The notes below the pieces were generated by a model. That model made no database searches. It was given only the letters and a program-made list of their open reading frames with translations, and had not been told where the DNA came from. Of a stretch of DNA of 64,000 nt, positions 13,201-25,500 are shown piece by piece. How positions within the stretch are numbered: the stretch's first letter is position 1; each line of letters opens with the position of its first letter. The DNA is from Rotaria macrura. Lineage: Eukaryota > Rotifera > Eurotatoria > Philodinida > Philodinidae. Both the position numbers and the translations under genes were made by a program. The stretch lies in assembly GCA_900239685.1 (NCBI GenBank), contig OENT01000569.1, positions 1 to 64,000 of the forward strand, read 5' to 3'.

Positions 13201-14012
13201 CGCATTTGATGCTCTGCCTCAAAAAATGAGAGGTGTATAAACGACACTTAAGAATAACAGTATTTTTATTTAACAGTGATATGCTACCAAAACAGCTTTC
13301 TGAAAGGTCGATACTTCAACTGAACACATCCATGTGATGTTCTATGCGGAGAATTTCCAGATTCCATTCAGGGATTCGATGCTCCCGTTTGAGTGCATTG
13401 TATAAATGATGTTTAAACTTCCCTCTTCATTTTTTCTCATCTAATGAGTTGTCCGTACTTCATTGTCCTCAATTGTTCTTTGTATCCTTAGCTTTCTGTT
13501 CTTACTTTCTGTCATACTATCCTATTGATCTTACTTCACTGTCCTTCCCTTGACTTCGTATTCTCTCTTTTCATGCTCTATGCTCCTTTGTCTTGGTTGC
13601 TTATATAAGCACATGGTTTTTTATGTAAACGAGAGGATTATATAATACGAAGGAATAGAATAAAGCACAATTCCATCATCATTAACATCTCTTCTATCAG
13701 AAATCATTACAACAGTGTACACAATTTTCAACCCACTATAATAGAAACCAATCTGAATAGTCGATGAAACTTTATCTTTTAGGGTTGTGTTTGATTATAA
13801 TCGATCGAAAATCGATTGAAAGTATATGTTTATAATTGCTTTTAATCTGATTTCTATCGTAGGTTTTTTTACCTAAGTTGCTTTTTCTGTGAAAATCTAA
13901 TTGAGTGCCAGAGCTTTTAGTAATGTACATGCTATCTAGGTAAGACTATTAATTTCTTTTCCCGGATTAGAATAGGATCATATTCTTCAAGATGACGTGA
14001 TATGTACTTTAT
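10244..14012. other. Long non-coding stretch
   Basis: No gene is recognised over about 3.8 kb. A short inverted repeat, CTGACCAGGGCAAT near 12612 against ATTCCCTGGTCA near 12731, may mark a small MITE of about 130 bp, without a visible target duplication. A pyrimidine-rich tract lies around 13420-13610. Confidence 0.4.
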
Positions 14013-14209
14013 TGTCAGCTCTACATATGTATAGAACGAAAGAGACAAGCAGTGTCACTGATGTTTTGTGACAGAAAGATGAAGAAGTGACCTTCGCAGG
14101 AATCGAACCCACACCTTCTGCTATCCTGGGAGTTGTCCTAAGTCAATTAGACTAGAAAGCGCATCTTAAGCATCGTTTAGCGTTAGTGTGATCAAACACT
14201 GACACTAAC
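14013..14209 (-). repeat. tRNA-derived repeat (SINE-like), copy 1
   Basis: A 197-bp unit in reverse orientation, matched along its whole length by the plus-strand copy at 26256-26452. The centre is tRNA-like: an A-box-like TAGTCTAATTG, a T-arm-like GGTTCGATTCC, and a 3' GCGAAGGTC that would pair with the 5' side. The anticodon region (CTCCCAGGATAGCAGAAGG) does not fold to a 7-nt loop, so it is not a functional tRNA. Homology continues well outside the tRNA part on both sides, which marks it as a dispersed element rather than a tRNA gene. Confidence 0.7.
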
Positions 14210-16560
14210 TTCTATGAGCATACCAGTCGATGTTGATTGTTCAAGTCGAGATTCTTTGCAAATATCGATGTCTTGCTCCCCGTTGACTCGTCTTTCGGAC
14301 ATGTTGAAAGGTATGGCAAGAAGCGATGGAATAACGACAATTCACTCTATACTTTGTTAAAATGAAATACAACGCACTTTAGTTTCTAATCAGTTTTTTT
14401 CTTCAAAATTTCATTTTAGACATCAGGAACTCATTGGGTAAGTGTGCCGCAGCTTCTCAATGGAAAAGCCACTTTTTCTTTTTACAGCCGTGTTTTTCTT
14501 TTCAATAAGAGATGAATTTTTCTTCATAACTTCGAAATAATTTATTTCCGGCCGACTTCAATTTTAAAGTCTCCATAACTACTACCTTTAAACGTCAGAA
14601 AAACACAAGGACTAATCATTTTTTTCTCTCGTCTCCATAGTCAGCATTTTCTTTCACTTACACTTAAATTAAAAGAAAAGGAGGAACAATTATAATACTC
14701 TTCGTCGAATTGCAACATCTTTTAGTGTCGTTTTTTGCACTAAGTCAAGGATTGCTGCAAGAAACATTGAAAAGTTAGTCTCCTAATAGCACCTCATCGA
14801 TTTATCGATTAACACTTGTACGCTCTATGCTTAAATGAACACTGGTTTTGTCATCTTCGTACACAACCACCAAAATTCATTAAAAAACGGTGAATTTCAT
14901 CAAGACAAGAATCTCCAAGCCCTATAATTAACTTGAATCCATCCGTAGCAGAGAAATAATTCATGAACGGCGAATTCCTTGATCATCGTGTTTCCTTTGG
15001 GAAATAAGATCAGGTTTCATTTGAGTTAAAATACTCTTGTCTCCTCATGGTAACACTGATTTTACTTTTTTTTCGTCGCAGAAAAGTTTCGAATAATCTC
15101 TATTTGAAGGAATAGGAGACATATCCATCCAAGTGTTGATGATATACCCTTCGGTGTTCTGACGTGCTGGGCGATTTTAGCGGATTCTGGAAGCCTTTTT
15201 TCCGTAAACAACGTTTGAAAAATGTGTCTACAAACTATTTGTTAAGAAACATCATAAGAAGAGTAAAAATTATTCATTTCCATCAGGAAGCAGCTTCTTA
15301 TCGAAAGAATGATTTCTCATTGCTGCTTCTTTCCTATATTGTGTTTTGAATGCATGCTTAAATTATCAGCTCGTCATCAACGTCTCGCAGAATGCAAGTG
15401 CTCAGCTATTCTTCACCATTTACACTCATTAAATATGTGAATGAGACAAGAAAATGAATTTTATAATTGTTTTTGAAACGAAGACAATTATTTAACGAAG
15501 AATTTTCAAACAGTTGTGCAATGGTTAAACAAAATAAAGTGGTTTCAAATACCAACACTTTGATAGAGTATATTGTGCTGTGCAGGAATGGGAAGTCAGA
15601 AAATGAAGCTTTCAGTGCAATACCGACCTGGTCGAAATATGAAAGCGATGGTGCTGCTTCAATAGTACAAAAAAAATGATGTATATAGTCGTAGTTCAAA
15701 TGTAGTAGACAACTTTATTTTAAAAAGCTTCGATATTCTTGCTGGCATTGGGAATCTCTTCCACTCTAAAGTTTTTAATATGTGACTCAATGTAATACAC
15801 TTTGAATCATATATCAATGCGGAACGCTACTTTTCATATACGTTACTTGTTTCTTTTCTTCTCCGATTACATTATACAGAAGGAGAACTTGAGATTGTTC
15901 TTCTGTGTTAGCAACGTGCAATTTTATCAGAACACAAAAATTGTCTCTGTGTGAATTAGTGACCATAAATTCGCTGATACTTTATGTGTATGCTGCGTAC
16001 GTATGCACGTGTTTGATAAGAAGTAACGCTAGTTGTTATCAATGCCTCTTTTCAAATTCTTCCTCGAGCAGCACTCCTATAAGTCGACATAAAAGTTAGA
16101 TGAGAATAAATGGTCTGCCTGAACCTGCTCACCTTATTATGAAGACAAGAAACAATGTGTTCATGACTAATTGCGCGGAGGAAAAAAACCCGAATGTGCA
16201 TATCTCCTAACTCCTCTCTCAACCAATATATAATACAACCCCATAGTTATTCCTGTTTTCCTTAAATCTTCCTATTTTCTTCGCCTGGCTTCCTCTCTCT
16301 CTACAACACGTTTTCGATCTTTTCTTGTTTACTTTTTTTTGCAGCTTATCCTATTCTTTCGAGAATCTGCATGCATACCAAAAAAACGTTAAATAACTTG
16401 CGCTCATCAGTCTCTTTCTCCAGTTAAGCTAATAGTTTTAACTTGAGCGCTTTTCCATGCTCTACTTACAGTCTATTGCAGGCTTCCTTCTTTTTCTCTC
16501 TATGCCTTCTTGTCTAATTTTTATTTCTATCTACTAGCCCTTTTCAATAAAGATCCCTAA
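14210..16560. other. No gene seen; pyrimidine-rich tract before the GGT gene
   Basis: The open frames here (15164-15349, 15406-15699 minus, 15467-15679) overlap each other on opposite strands and have no features. 16220-16550 is rich in C and T, with several TTCTTTTC runs just upstream of the gamma-glutamyltransferase start. It may be its promoter/5' leader; a missing 5' coding exon could also lie in this region. Confidence 0.4.
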
Positions 16561-19500
16561 ATGTTCGATGCCAGTCATGAAACTTATGCTATCAATGGCT
16601 CGTCAAAATTATGTAAATATGCACGAGCTGCAGTGGCTGTTGATCACGAACTCTGTTCAACCATTGGACGCCAAATATTAGAGAAGAATGGCACGACGGT
16701 TGATGCTGCTTTGGCTGCTGCTATTTGTAATGGAGTTATGAATGCACATTCAATGGGTATCGGAGGCGGGTGTTTCATGGTCATCTACTCTCAGTGAGAT
16801 TTTCTTGGAAAAAAGAACAGAAAAAAACACGAGTTTTCATGTTTAGAAAGCGAGGAAAAGCCTACACTATCGTTGCAGTATGTTCAATAGAGTATCAATT
16901 TTAGTTAAAGAAATATTTTCTTTTCTTTGTGCAGAGAGAAAAGGCACCATTAGCTGCTAATTCGACCATGTTTATTGGTCGCGAGAGCATGTCCACGACT
17001 GGTATGCTAATACAATTGAGACGATCTCTAAATTATTGCTCTTTGAAAAATAATTACAGGTGGCTTGGCGATAGCAGTACCTGGCGAACTGCGAGCGTAT
17101 CGCAAGGCATGGGAAGAGTTTGGTGGCGGTGTCTCGTGGAGTGATCTCTTCCAGCCGACTATTCAACTATGCAGAGATGGTTTCGTTATCAGTTCGGAAC
17201 AAGCGACAGCTATCGAAGCGAGTCGACAAGTTATTTTGAATGATCCCACCATGAGGTTCGTCTGTTCACTATTAGTTAATTGATAGTACACAGTGGAAAC
17301 GCACCGTTGTTCAATGTTGAATTTTTCTAAATAGGGAACTCTTCGTGAAAAATCCTGTGACAAACGAATTGTATGGTGCAGGCGATACAATGAAACGGTT
17401 AACACTGGCCAATACATTGGAAATCATAGCCGAGAAAGGGGATGATGCTTTCTACACTGGTGAACTATCCGATACGATAGTCAAAGAAATTCAAGATAGA
17501 GGTGAGCTCTCTTTTCCATAATGTTCTAACTGTTTCACATTACGGATATTAGGCGGAATTATTACCAAGCAAGATCTGGCTGCATATCAAGTTGATTTTA
17601 GTGAATCACTTGGCGTCAAGCTCAGTGATTCCCTGACAGCCTTTACAACACCGGCTCCATCAAGTGGACCGATTCTCATCTTCATTCTCAATATTCTTCG
17701 AGGTAAAAAGTTAAATCCTTTTCCTAATTGAAGAAGGCTAATCATATTTTTTCTAAAAGGCACCTATTTAAGTGCTAAGTAAAAAAATATAAATACGAAG
17801 TAGATTATTGCTAAGTAAAAGAAGTAGATACTCAGTAGAAAAATTAGATGCTCAGTTAATTTATTAAATGCTTAGTGGAAATAATATTTCTCGGTGACTA
17901 AAATTTTTGCTAAGTTAAATAATTAATATCTAAGCAAAATATTTAATTACTCAGTTGATAAATGAGATCGATAAGTTAGAAAATAAATTATATGGATAAA
18001 GAAAAAATATTGCTAAGTAAAAGTGACTATGACAAGAAAACGATTGTCAGCCTGGGTTTAGGTCGTACATTTTCTCTCTTTCGTTCTGTTAGGACTGATT
18101 TGATGTAAACATCAACTTCTAGTATGTTCAAGTATATTTTTCTCTTTCTTCCTGTGACGATCACATATGATCTCCACTATTTTCCAGAAAATTCTTCTTC
18201 TTTAATCGCCTGTATATATATATATCTGACGATTAAAGTTTAGTTTAAACATATCACAATGCCAAATTTTGTAGACACACAACAGTATGGGAGATCATCG
18301 AAGGGTGTGGGTGTGGAGATGAGTGACGGTATAAGTATGAGTATTTTTTGTGTTAATACCCACACCCTCCAAATTTTTTGAAGGAATACATTTGTAAGCA
18401 TGTAATTGGTATGGCAATTAGATTAAAACATTGTAAACCACCTTCAATAGCGAAGGATGTACCTTTGAGTGCAAAAAGAAGGCGAGGAGGACCACAAAAA
18501 GCAACACAAGCTTTGTTAATCGATCAACTGTTTAAACTGAATTTTTTACTTACGAGGGAACATTCCTAAGTGATTCGCACCGTTTCGATTCATCTTTTGC
18601 CAGTTTATTGATCTCAATATACATATGATATACCCAAAAGGATTGGTGCCATTGCTGCATGGTTTCAAAGTTATTAGCGAAGCAACTGCTGTGATAGATG
18701 GTGCCACCTTCTATGTACTTTTTTTTCTTCCTTTATATCTCAAAAAGGAAATGTTTTTTTCCCAATGCGATATATAATGCAAACTTGTCTCAACTTGATC
18801 CAACGAAAAATGTTTTAGAGAGTATGTTTCAGTTACCTGATGAAAAGAAGAAGGCATTAACAAATAGACGGTGGCACCATCTATCATAGCAGTGTAACGA
18901 ATTTTAATTGAAGATATAGCTTATATCTTCTATTCGAGATGAGATGAAGGGTAACAACTCGTAAAAGAGTGTGACGGTATAACTAAGACCGTTGAATAGT
19001 ACCCAAATAAGATAGTTTATTAATAATAATTGTAGAACAAGCAATACAACAGCACTCTGCTATAACAATTACACGTATGTATCGCTTTTCTTGAAAAATC
19101 CCACAATGCCTTTTTTATGTACGCACACACTAAGAGAGTTATATAGAAGCAGAGAGAGAGTAGAGTAGAGAGACTGGCTATAAAGAAAAGAGAAGAAAGA
19201 GAGAGACGAGCTAGAGAGAAAGAGAAGGAAGAGAGGATACGGAAACTACTATGTATCTCTCATGAATATTACGGGATGTCATTCGGAAGGACGTTCATCA
19301 GTTAACGTATGCTCAACTATACGCATAACAATACGTCACTGATCTGTGTCATAGAGAAGGACGTTCCTCTATTATAGCTAATTCGATTAACCTACTCTAT
19401 CCACTTAATATGGTCCTTGACCGCATGTCATGGAAAAGAATGTTCACCATTTGTTGCGTGCACTAGTATTCTGTGTTGCTAAGGGAGTATGTTGATTATT

Positions 19501-22500
19501 CTCATATCGTTTAAAAGGACGCTCATCGTTTAGTGCGATCCGAATTTACCTTGTCATGTCAGAGTAACGTGCTCTTGGCACAAGCAGTTGTTCTGTTAAT
19601 AACTTTGAAACCATGCAGCAATGGCACGAATCCTTTTGGTTATGCCATATATATAATGAGATCTACAAACCGACAAAAGATGAATCAAAACGGTGTGAAT
19701 CACTTGGAAATGTTCCCTCGTTAGATATTTCTGTTTTTTTACTTAGCAAAAGTTATATATCTACTTATCAATTCCTAATATTTTGCCTAGAAAACATGAC
19801 TTTTTTTTACTGAGAATTTAAATAAACTACTTAGCAAAAAATCTTTTCTTACTTAGATTTATATTAAACAAATTACTTAGAAAACATTGAATTTTTTACT
19901 TAGCAGTTATATATTTCTACTTAGCACTTAAATAGATGCCTTTCTAAAATTCCCCACAAAAATTCGATGCTAATCGACAGGTTTGAACTAGGCTTCCACC
20001 TGATATTCCCCATTCCCTATCTCTAGTTGTTTCATGTCTTTCTTCTTCGCCCTTTGTTCGTGACGATCAAAAGAATGATAGTGCGGATGTCCTAGTTCTG
20101 CCATATAAAATTTGACTTCTCTGTAGTTGATCTATAAATCGGTTGATTACGATATCACAGAGCTGATCACTATTCTCAGAGATAAAGTAAACATTTATGA
20201 GTCCATCCATGCGCATTTGATCATCAAATAATGGTCGTATAGGAAAATTTTGAAAAAACCAAAATCTCGAAGATGAGTGATGGGGGAGGCGATATAGGAC
20301 TAGGTGCCATTGATTACACAAAGGACACAATTAATTCTTTTCGACGTTTCGCTCCGGCAATGTTTCGCCCTTTCACAATCTTTCTGTTTTGGAATATCTG
20401 CTACTTTATTAAAATAATCACTATCTGCTTTTTTGAGAAGCATGACAACAGAAACAGGGCCAACCGTATTCCCATTTTTCTAGTGTTCATTCTTTCCACA
20501 TTCCTTTGTCAAACGGCATGTTTTTCAAAATAAAACTCGGTTTGCTGAGCAAGAATGTTGAAAGTTATCCTCTAATGCTTTTACTTTTTCTACAGTTGTT
20601 ATAAATGCTACCCTTTTTAAAGAATGAAAAAAATAGAAATAATGAGTTTGAAAAGACTACAGAAAACAAGATTTTTAGAGACTCTGAAGAGGTTTACAGA
20701 CATCACAAGGTATCATCAAACTTTTCAGAACTTCAGAAGTTGAAAAGAGCTTAGAAGTTAAATAAAACTACTACGGCATTTCTATTGTTACCTTTTTTAA
20801 GTGGATAGCTATGATCAATAATCATTAAAATCAAGTGAGCTAACAATTTCTGTCGTTCAAACTAATATCATTAGTATCATAAGAAGATCAATTCTGATTA
20901 AAAATAAAATTATTGTTGATTTATGAAGATTTCAATCGATTATAAGTTAGATTTTGTTGCAAAAATTCCGGTTCTAATGTCACATAAATTTTTTTCACTG
21001 GAATGACCACATGGGAAGCGTCGTATTTTATTGTCTCCCAACTGTTTTAAATTATGCCATTGAGGATAGTTTTTGCTTGCAATGTTCCCAACTATATATC
21101 GTTCGTAATATAGTTAAGAGTAAAATTAGAATTTATCAACATAACTTCTTTTATATGTGATTGAAGAAAGAAGCATTGGATCCATCTCGCGTCAGTGCAC
21201 CTGTTCGCACTATAATGACTATAGATTAAAGGCACGTTTTCTATAAACTTGTTCTCAAAATCTAATTTCACTCTGAAAAATCATTTTGTAGGACGTATGA
21301 ATGTGAGTATTGGAAACAAAAATCATTTTTAGCGGCATAGTTTGAAACAACTGGAAAATTGTATAAAATGCCTCATTTCTTGTGTAGTTATGGCTCATGC
21401 GAAACATAAACTTCTCCCTATGTTTATCAAATACACTTGGATCGATGCATAAATATTCAATTCGTCCAGAAAAGAATTGATCAGCTCATATAATGATTAT
21501 TAGCAGTAACTTATTAATTAATTAATACTAATTCAAATCTCTTGCTGTATGACCTGGGCGGCTAACTATGAATTTGTTCTTTTATCATGGGGATTTTATT
21601 TTATTCGATATACTTTCGAATAAATTCTTCAAACTTTTTTTCGTTAATCGCTCAGAAATGCACTAAGAGAGTATTTAATATATTTTAATCTGTCACTACC
21701 GATATTCACTGTTTAATCACGCATAAACAAGATCTATTGCGATCTGGAAACACCTTTGCAAATCTCCATCTTGTATACTCAAGGAAGTCTTTAGCATTGT
21801 GTTACACAATAGAACTGAATGCGTCTTCTTCAACTTTCTGTAATCACTTGTTCATAATGTGAAACAATGACCGGTATCTTTGTCACATTAAGATAAGAGG
21901 AGCAATAACACAACAAGGAGGGAAATTTTTACTGAAAAATCTCAAGGACTAAATTTTTCAAGAATTTCTTTTGCAAATTCGAATTTAATTCCAAGTGTCT
22001 CCAAAGTTTTAGAAGATTGTAATAATTCTCAATTTTGTATCGTAAGATTGTTTAAAAGGAGTAGAGGAAAGACTGCTTGGTAGTGCGGAGAAAGCATAAT
22101 TTCTCTTTTATTAAAAGAATGACTATAGTTCCTTTCCATCCTAGTGAAGGCTAATAAATATTTTCCTTAGTTAAAACACCATGAGTCCAACACAGTTTAC
22201 GTAACTTGTTACTCAGTAATCAGCGGGTCTTGCGCTACCAATAGTTCGTAGCGTAGTTCATTAATAATTTTAACTGAACATTATGGGAGATAGAGGTGGC
22301 CACTTGCTACATACATAATCTCAATCAAATTGTGACAAATAGCACTATTTCTTGTGCAGTTGAAATAGGTGAGAAATCTCAGTAGACTTCACAGAATAGC
22401 GCTCATAACGGTTATTATAAGGATGGGTAAATCGGACTGCACCTCTAAATTCTATATGAAATATAGCGCTACATTTGAACAAAAAACCTAGTTCGTAGAT

Positions 22501-25500
22501 GAACTTGCTAACTTTTCAATTTTTTCCAAGAATTAGGAAGTTATAGTTTTAAGAGATCAGCATTACACCCGTCTTTTACTAATTGATAGTGATCTATTTG
22601 GTAACATCAAGGCCAAATGAAAGCATAGGTAAATAATATTTTGACTTATTACTAAATGATAGGAATATTGTATGACAGCCGATTAGTTCAGAATAGTTCA
22701 CGCTACAGTTCATTTAATAAAATAGACACAATTACTAGAGAAATGTTACAAATCAGTTTCAATCGATGTTACTTTGCTGTTTACTGTTCCTCTATAAACA
22801 AATCGAAATGAAAAAGAAAAGGGCTTTTGTGGCACTAATATTTATGCATGATCTGTAAGATTATTTGTCTAGACTTAGTGAATACCAGACCTTTTTTAAT
22901 GAAAGAATCTGAATAACTCGACGTTCACAATAGAAGGGAAACTTGAAGATACCGAATGAATCCCTGAGAATAAAAATAGACAGCTAAAAAATAAATAGAA
23001 TAGAAATTCATTTTCCTTTCAAATTTAGTGAGTTAAATTTATCAGTAAAAGTTCTAAAGTCCCATAAAGAACGAGAGAACAACTACTGTGAAAAAATTAT
23101 AATCAAAATCATTTCGTTTATGATAATTTTAGAACCACTATTTGTCAAATTTATGACCAGAGCTCTTATCTTCTTTCTAGATTTAATATTAATTTTTCTT
23201 AAACAAGACTTGAAAATCTGTGATAAAATAAATTATATCATTTGCACGAGTCTAATAGAAAAAATTCCATATTGTATTATCTGAAAAAGTCATTACAATG
23301 CGTCGGATCAAATGTCAAACTAATACTTTAAACATGTTGTTGCATTCTTATTTCAAAGCAGAGAAATTCAGCCTATCCTAAGATAATTTGTGATTCACCT
23401 TCTTTACCACCTAGTTATATGTCTCAATTTCATACAATAAGAGTCTCCAAGGCAATTTTTCCTTCACTTTCTAACTCGTTTCTTTTCTGTCAAAGTTGAT
23501 CTGAAAAAGAATGTAGTTAAAGATAGGAAGGCTGTGTTGGTACTTGATTGATTTAAGCACGTTCAACTGTCAGATTATTGCATGAATAAAAGGTTAGGGA
23601 TGAGATCCTTTAGATTCATTCGATACGTCATAGCTCTTGTATTACTCATTAGCATATCTTAGCCGTTGCTACTGTTTGTCATTCTAACTCGGAGAATTTT
23701 CATGCATAATAAAACGATTAATTAAAGTGCCCTACTGTAAAAATCGACTTGATATCCGTTCAATTAAGTTAACTGTCTACACATTTAAAATTGAATAATC
23801 CTAGTGAACTATTTTGCAGTATATGCATGAAATTCATGAGCAACAGAAATAAGCTTCATGCTCTATGGAAATATCAGCACAGGTCAAGTATACGAAGAAG
23901 CAAGTTTGCCTAGGGTAAAATTTTTCTCGATAGTTTTGCGTGACTTTTCTAATAAGGTGATAAAGCAGTGATGTCATGACACAGTTCTTTGCAGTTTTCA
24001 AAAATAGAGTGAGTATCATACAGGATAAATATGGATCTTGGGAATCAAATATGTTTTCACAAAAATTTCGGGAAACCCATGAGGATATTGGGAATCCAAA
24101 ATCGGCTGCCCCATTCCCACTTGAAAACCTAAATTTGACGCAGGACTGGTATAATTAGGAACATCCCCTCTAAATGTTTTCTTCTCCAAGGCTACAATGA
24201 TTATGGAAACGAATCAAAAGAATCGACGACAGATGCCTTATTCTACCATCGTCTCACGGAAGCATTCAAATTTGCTTATGCTAAACGCAGTGAACTTGGC
24301 GATCCACGAATGATTGATATCACTGAGGTATGTCAAGAAATCGATCTTTATTTTGGTGTTGTTCGAAAACTTTTAAATAGGCAATGTTGTGTTATTTTCT
24401 GGAAAAAACGCCAAAAGAAAACCAGTTAAATTAATTCAGTTTTCTTTGTATCGACATATTCATTTTTGACTTTTTTCCAATCGGTATTGATCTAGTTTAG
24501 TGAGAATAATATTAGTTGCCACTAACTAAGAAAGAAACTTGTAGCACATTAACCCAGTTTCCAGTCTGCTTACATTATTCATTCATTTCCTTTAGCTGAT
24601 CGCCAATCTAACATCGGCAAAATATGCTGAAGGCATCCGAGCACAAATCGAGTAAGTAGCATACATACAAACTCTCCTCCTTGCAATGCTTTTGTTCTTC
24701 TTGTAGTGATAAAAAAACACATGAACTCGAGTATTACGGTGGAACGTGGTTTGATAAGGAAAAAACGGGCACAGCTCATCTCTCCGTAGTTGGACCTGAT
24801 GGTGATGCTATTGGACTAACATCAACTATCAATCTCTAGTATAGAACCCTTCAAAGTAGTCTCTTTCCCGAACTCATCAATTTCCTTTCATTTAATAGCT
24901 ATGGTTCCAAAGTGCTCGGTCCACAAACAGGTATCTTTTACAATGACCAAATGCACAGTTTCTCAACATCGAATACGACAAACCGCTTTGGTGTTCCATC
25001 AAGTCCAGCTAATTACATTGCTCCTGGCAAACGACCAGTCTCATCAATGTCACCGTTGATCATTTTAGACAACGCAAATCAACGTGTGCGGCTTGTTGTA
25101 GGTGCTAGTGGTGGTACAAAGATAACAACGAGTGTTGCTCAAGTAGCCATGCTCAATTTGTGGTTCAATCGAGATATTAAGACTGCTATTGATTCAGCAC
25201 GACTCCATTCCCAATTGTTACCACAAGAAGTGGTGGTCGAGCAAGGTTTTAACAGCGTAAGAATGAGTAGTTATCTCTCTCTCTGTCTCACATATCTTAT
25301 CAGGTTCATCTATGCTCGTTGAATCATAGTAATTCGTAAGGCAGCTAAAATTCGATGTGAACATTCGATTCGCAAAAACGTTCACTCCCTAACGAGTGAT
25401 TATATTCTTCGTAGAAACATACAGAACTGAGGTGAGTCTTAGAAAAATTCGATTCTCATACTTTTAAAAGGACTGGATCTCTTCGTATGCTCGCACGCTA

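Larger units (their letters stand above)
18615..19655. repeat. Inverted repeat pair inside the MULE (arms about 75 bp)
   Basis: The left arm 18615-18690 (contains GTGCCATTGCTGCATGG and TTTCAAAGTTATTA) is repeated in inverse orientation at 19581-19655 with a few mismatches. The arms enclose the 209-bp element, the GA tract and the diverged 75-80-bp units. They may be the ends of another element that captured or replaced the transposase body. Confidence 0.65.
17759..19940. mobile_element. Mutator-like element (MULE) with long TIRs, in GGT intron 6
   Basis: The ends are inverted copies: GGCACCTATTTAAGTGCTAA at the left, and at the right the complement of GGCATCTATTTAAGTGCTAA. Similarity continues about 200-260 bp inward as degenerate tandem copies of a CTAAGTAAAA-type motif. 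The element is flanked by a perfect 9-bp direct repeat TTTCTAAAA (17750-17758 and 19941-19949). A 9-bp duplication with long TIRs is characteristic of the Mutator superfamily. An internal frame (18378-18569) encodes the second half of a SWIM zinc finger, the C-terminal domain of MULE transposases. The rest of the transposase is absent, so the copy is non-autonomous. Other repeats are nested inside. Confidence 0.85.

Noticed and set aside
14080..14165. Possible functional tRNA gene
   Set aside because: The anticodon arm does not give a 7-nt loop, and the homology with 26303-26376 extends far beyond the tRNA borders, so it is treated as part of a repeat.
23976..24158. Open frame just before GGT exon 7
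   Set aside because: It lies in the intron, contains repetitive GGGAA/CCC words, and the GGT protein is continuous without it.
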